DNA of 64,000 nucleotides from Micrococcales bacterium (GTDB lineage: Bacteria > Actinomycetota > Actinomycetes > Actinomycetales > Cellulomonadaceae). Both the position numbers and the translations under genes were made by a program. The notes below the pieces were generated by a model, which ran no database searches, was not told where the DNA came from, and saw nothing but the letters and a program-made list of their open reading frames with translations. Location: NCBI GenBank assembly GCA_009777345.1, contig WRMB01000003.1, forward strand, positions 30,801 to 94,800. Reading direction: 5' to 3'. Of the stretch, positions 61,948-64,000 are shown in pieces. The stretch's first letter is position 1. Each line of letters begins with the position of its first letter.

Positions 61948-62009
61948 GTTCGTGGGTTGCACGCCGTTCCACCGTTTCGAAACGGTGGAACGGCGTGCAA
62001 CCCATGAAC
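61948..62009. repeat. 62-bp palindrome
   Basis: 31-base arms with one mismatch meeting at TTCGAA without a loop. The centre equals that of 37417-37474. CCGATAA stands 14 bases to the left and TTATCGG 11 bases to the right, an outer pair also present at the 59.2-kb palindrome. Lies in the 300-base purC-purS gap, which holds no gene. Confidence 0.95.
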
Positions 62010-62110
62010 CGCCTGGTCGTTATCGGTCTGTTGGAGGGAGGGGGGTGCTCCCGCGCCCGGGAGCACTAGACTCAGCCTCGCCATCACCCTTCGACCCTGG
62101 GAGCGCCGCT

Positions 62111-62389
62111 GTGGGACGCGTCGTCGTGGACGTCATGCCGAAACCGGAGATCCTCGACCCGCAGGGCAAGGCCGTGGCCCGGGCCCTGCCCCGCCTGGGT
62201 ATCGATGGGTTCGTGTCTGTCCGGCAGGGCAGGCGGTTCGAGCTGGAGGTGGACGGGCCGGTCACCGAGGAGGTCCTGGCCGCCGCCCGGCAGGCCGCGA
62301 CGACGTTGCTGTCCAACCCGGTGATCGAGGACGTCGTGCACGTCGCCGCCGAGCCCAGCACCGAGCCCAGCGCGCAGGGTGCTGCCTGA
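62111..62389 (+). CDS. purS: FGAM synthetase subunit PurS
   Basis: 92 aa from GTG at 62111 with GGGAG upstream. [19 protein letters not shown] and [14 protein letters not shown] are characteristic of PurS, the small bridging subunit between PurQ and PurL. Overlaps purQ as TGATG, so the pair is co-translated. A purL gene is expected but is not in the window. Confidence 0.95.
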   Translation: MGRVVVDVMPKPEILDPQGKAVARALPRLGIDGFVSVRQGRRFELEVDGPVTEEVLAAARQAATTLLSNPVIEDVVHVAAEPSTEPSAQGAA

Positions 62390-63084
62390 TGACCCGGATC
62401 GGCGTCGTCACCTTCCCCGGCACCCTGGACGACCGGGACGCCGCCCGGGCGGTCCGTATCGCGGGCGCCCAGCCGGTGAGCCTGTGGCACGCCGACGACG
62501 ACCTGCACCAGGTGGACGCGGTGGTGCTGCCCGGCGGGTTCTCCTACGGCGACTACCTGCGGGCCGGGGCGATCTCCCGGTTCGCGCCGGTGATGACGTC
62601 GGTCGTCGCCGCGGCTGGGCGGGGCCTGCCGGTGCTCGGTATCTGCAACGGCTTCCAGGTGCTCACCGAGTCGCACCTGCTGCCCGGCTCGATGGTGAAG
62701 AACGACCACCTGCACTTCGTGTGCCGCGAGCAACAGCTGGTGGTGGAGAACGACCAGACTCCCTGGACTTCAGACTTCACCGCGGGCGAGCAGATCACCA
62801 TCCCGCTGAAGAACCAGGACGGCCAGTACGTCGCCGACGCCGCCACCCTGGCCCGCCTGGAAGACGAAGGCCGGGTAGTGTTCCGCTACCACGAGACCAA
62901 CCCCAACGGTTCCCGCCACGATATCGCCGGGATCTGCAACGAGGCCGGCAACGTCGTCGGTCTGATGCCCCACCCCGAGCACGCGGTCGAACCCGGTTTC
63001 GGCCCCGACGGCCCGTCCGGCCCCCGCACCGGCACCGACGGCCTCCGTTTCTTCACCTCCGTCCTGACCACCCTGGTCGGCTGA
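62389..63084 (+). CDS. purQ: FGAM synthetase glutaminase subunit PurQ
   Basis: 231 aa. Class I glutamine amidotransferase: nucleophile Cys in [10 protein letters not shown] (about residue 86), oxyanion [12 protein letters not shown], and catalytic HPEH of [10 protein letters not shown]. Supplies ammonia to PurL for FGAM synthesis. Coupled to purS. Confidence 0.96.
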   Translation: MTRIGVVTFPGTLDDRDAARAVRIAGAQPVSLWHADDDLHQVDAVVLPGGFSYGDYLRAGAISRFAPVMTSVVAAAGRGLPVLGICNGFQVLTESHLLPGSMVKNDHLHFVCREQQLVVENDQTPWTSDFTAGEQITIPLKNQDGQYVADAATLARLEDEGRVVFRYHETNPNGSRHDIAGICNEAGNVVGLMPHPEHAVEPGFGPDGPSGPRTGTDGLRFFTSVLTTLVG

Positions 63085-63139
63085 CCAGGGGACCGGGTGT
63101 GAGGTACGAGGTAGAGGCTCCTCTGGACCTTGACCTGGC

Positions 63140-63919
63140 ATGACGAAACAGCTGGCGTCTGTCGAGACGGTCGAGAGCGTCCTTCCTGTCGACGGTGCCG
63201 ATGCTGTCGAGGCGGCCGTCGTCCGGGGACGGACCGTCGTCGTGGCGAAGGACGAGTTCTCGGTGGGAGACTTGGTGCTCCACGTCAAGGTCGGCGCTGC
63301 GCTGCCGCTGGACGACGAACGGTTCGCCTTCCTGGCTGGTCGTGGTGAGAAAGAGCACGCGGGCAGGCGGGTCCACGTCGTGCGGGCTGCGCGCCTGCGG
63401 GGCGTCGACTCACAAGGGATCGTCTTTCCGCTGTCAAACTTTCCGGAGGCTGTGGGACAACCGCCTGGCACGGCACTGGACGACCGTCTGGGTATCGCCC
63501 ACTGGGACGCCGTTACGAGGACGAGTGATGATGAGTGGTGGCGCAAGATCCAACCCCTACGGGTGGGCCTGGGGTGGACGATCGACCGCAACAACCTGTG
63601 GGATACCGACCCGCTAGAAGACGCCGCTACCGCAGAGTCCTACTCCGACGACTGCGGTTGTGGCCTGCTAGCCGGTCACCGCGACATGATCACCCGGCGC
63701 AAGAAGTCCGCTCTGCACTTCGAGGTCCACTGGGACTCCGACGGCACTTTTCGCGTGGAGTTCTTCCAGAGCGTGTACAACAAGGCCGACGGCAGCTGGG
63801 TGGCCGACGAGACGATCGGAACCAGGCAGACGAGAAACCGGGACCGGCTCGTCCGCTACGTCGAAGAGTTCATGTTCACGTGCAGCCTGCCTCCCGAGCT
63901 GAGCGAAGAGCCCGACTGA
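63140..63919 (+). CDS. RNA-ligase-type OB domain protein without ligase domain
   Basis: 259 aa. Residues 1-110 (TKQLASVETVESVLPVDG, ADAVEAAVVRGRTVVVAK, FSVGDLVLHVKVGAALPL, RLRGVDSQGIVFPLSNF) follow the N-terminal OB module of DRB0094/Rnl5-type RNA ligases. The nucleotidyltransferase domain that should come next (KxDG and later motifs) is absent. Instead, residues about 110-259 form an unknown domain with CGCGLLAGHRDMITRRKK and FRVEFFQSVYNKADGSW. Might bind nucleic acid or act as a regulator; enzyme activity as ligase is not expected. Confidence 0.65.
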   Translation: MTKQLASVETVESVLPVDGADAVEAAVVRGRTVVVAKDEFSVGDLVLHVKVGAALPLDDERFAFLAGRGEKEHAGRRVHVVRAARLRGVDSQGIVFPLSNFPEAVGQPPGTALDDRLGIAHWDAVTRTSDDEWWRKIQPLRVGLGWTIDRNNLWDTDPLEDAATAESYSDDCGCGLLAGHRDMITRRKKSALHFEVHWDSDGTFRVEFFQSVYNKADGSWVADETIGTRQTRNRDRLVRYVEEFMFTCSLPPELSEEPD

Positions 63920-63938
63920 GCCACGCCGCTCCGTGCGC

Positions 63939-64000
63939 GGTCGTTCATTGATCACAAAGTCGTTCATCCGGATGAACGACTTTGTGATCTATGAACGACC
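63939..64000. repeat. 62-bp palindrome at the window end
   Basis: 31-base arms with one T-T mismatch, centre CCGG. It follows the OB-domain gene by 20 bases and may continue past the window. Less GC-rich than the other palindromes. Confidence 0.93.

Overview
The window is high-GC actinobacterial DNA. Widespread GTG starts, purS/purQ-type purine genes, a GTP-type PEP carboxykinase, topoisomerase I with a lysine-rich tail instead of zinc fingers, and the gene neighbourhoods suggest Actinomycetota, probably Micrococcales (Cellulomonadaceae-like). That placement is an inference from gene content only.

Positions 1 to about 25.13 kb are the right part of a tailed-phage prophage whose left end lies outside the window. 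It is integrated at the 3' end of a tRNA-Thr(CGT) gene at 25.13-25.20 kb, beside a large tyrosine integrase. Leftwards-transcribed late genes run HNH endonuclease, PAPS-reductase-like protein, small and large terminase, portal and MuF-like protein, and are cut by the window edge. A rightward cassette at 7.4-9.9 kb carries two unknown proteins, an HTH protein and a second tyrosine recombinase; a perfect 56-bp repeat, including the ribosome site and first codons, precedes both the cassette and the recombinase. Next come a leftward lipoprotein/membrane-protein/LuxR-HTH operon (10-13.6 kb), a strong hairpin/iteron region (13.8 kb), and a long leftward operon of overlapping genes with RusA-like resolvase, DUF2303 protein, RecT, YqaJ-type exonuclease and many small zinc-finger or one-helix proteins (13.9-22.4 kb). 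The immunity region (Cro-like and repressor, 22.7-23.4 kb) and integrase complete it. The prophage also carries its own tRNA with a CAT anticodon (7.0 kb).

From 25.2 kb onward the DNA is chromosomal. It holds a secreted TAP-like hydrolase, holB and tmk, an oxidoreductase, a DUF4143 ATPase with three 23-bp operator-like repeats, topA, a PAP2 phosphatase, radA, pyrE, an SDR, a prepilin-like/SGNH hydrolase fusion with a coupled lipoprotein, DedA, an RNA methyltransferase, a DUF916 membrane protein beside a purple acid phosphatase with a WxL-like tail and an upstream PHO-box-like repeat, a HupE/UreJ-type protein, an AEC transporter, fbaA, a STAS / SpoIIE-phosphatase / STAS signalling group, purA, pckG, then purD, purC, purS and purQ. 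The last gene has only the N-terminal OB-like part of an RNA ligase family, fused to an unknown domain.

The chromosomal intergenic spaces are unusually rich in long near-perfect palindromes (arms of 28-31 bp) and short tandem repeats. These, the 56-bp duplicated leader with its recombinase, and the ligase-less OB protein are the least ordinary features seen. All product names rest on reading motifs and gene order; no database search was run.
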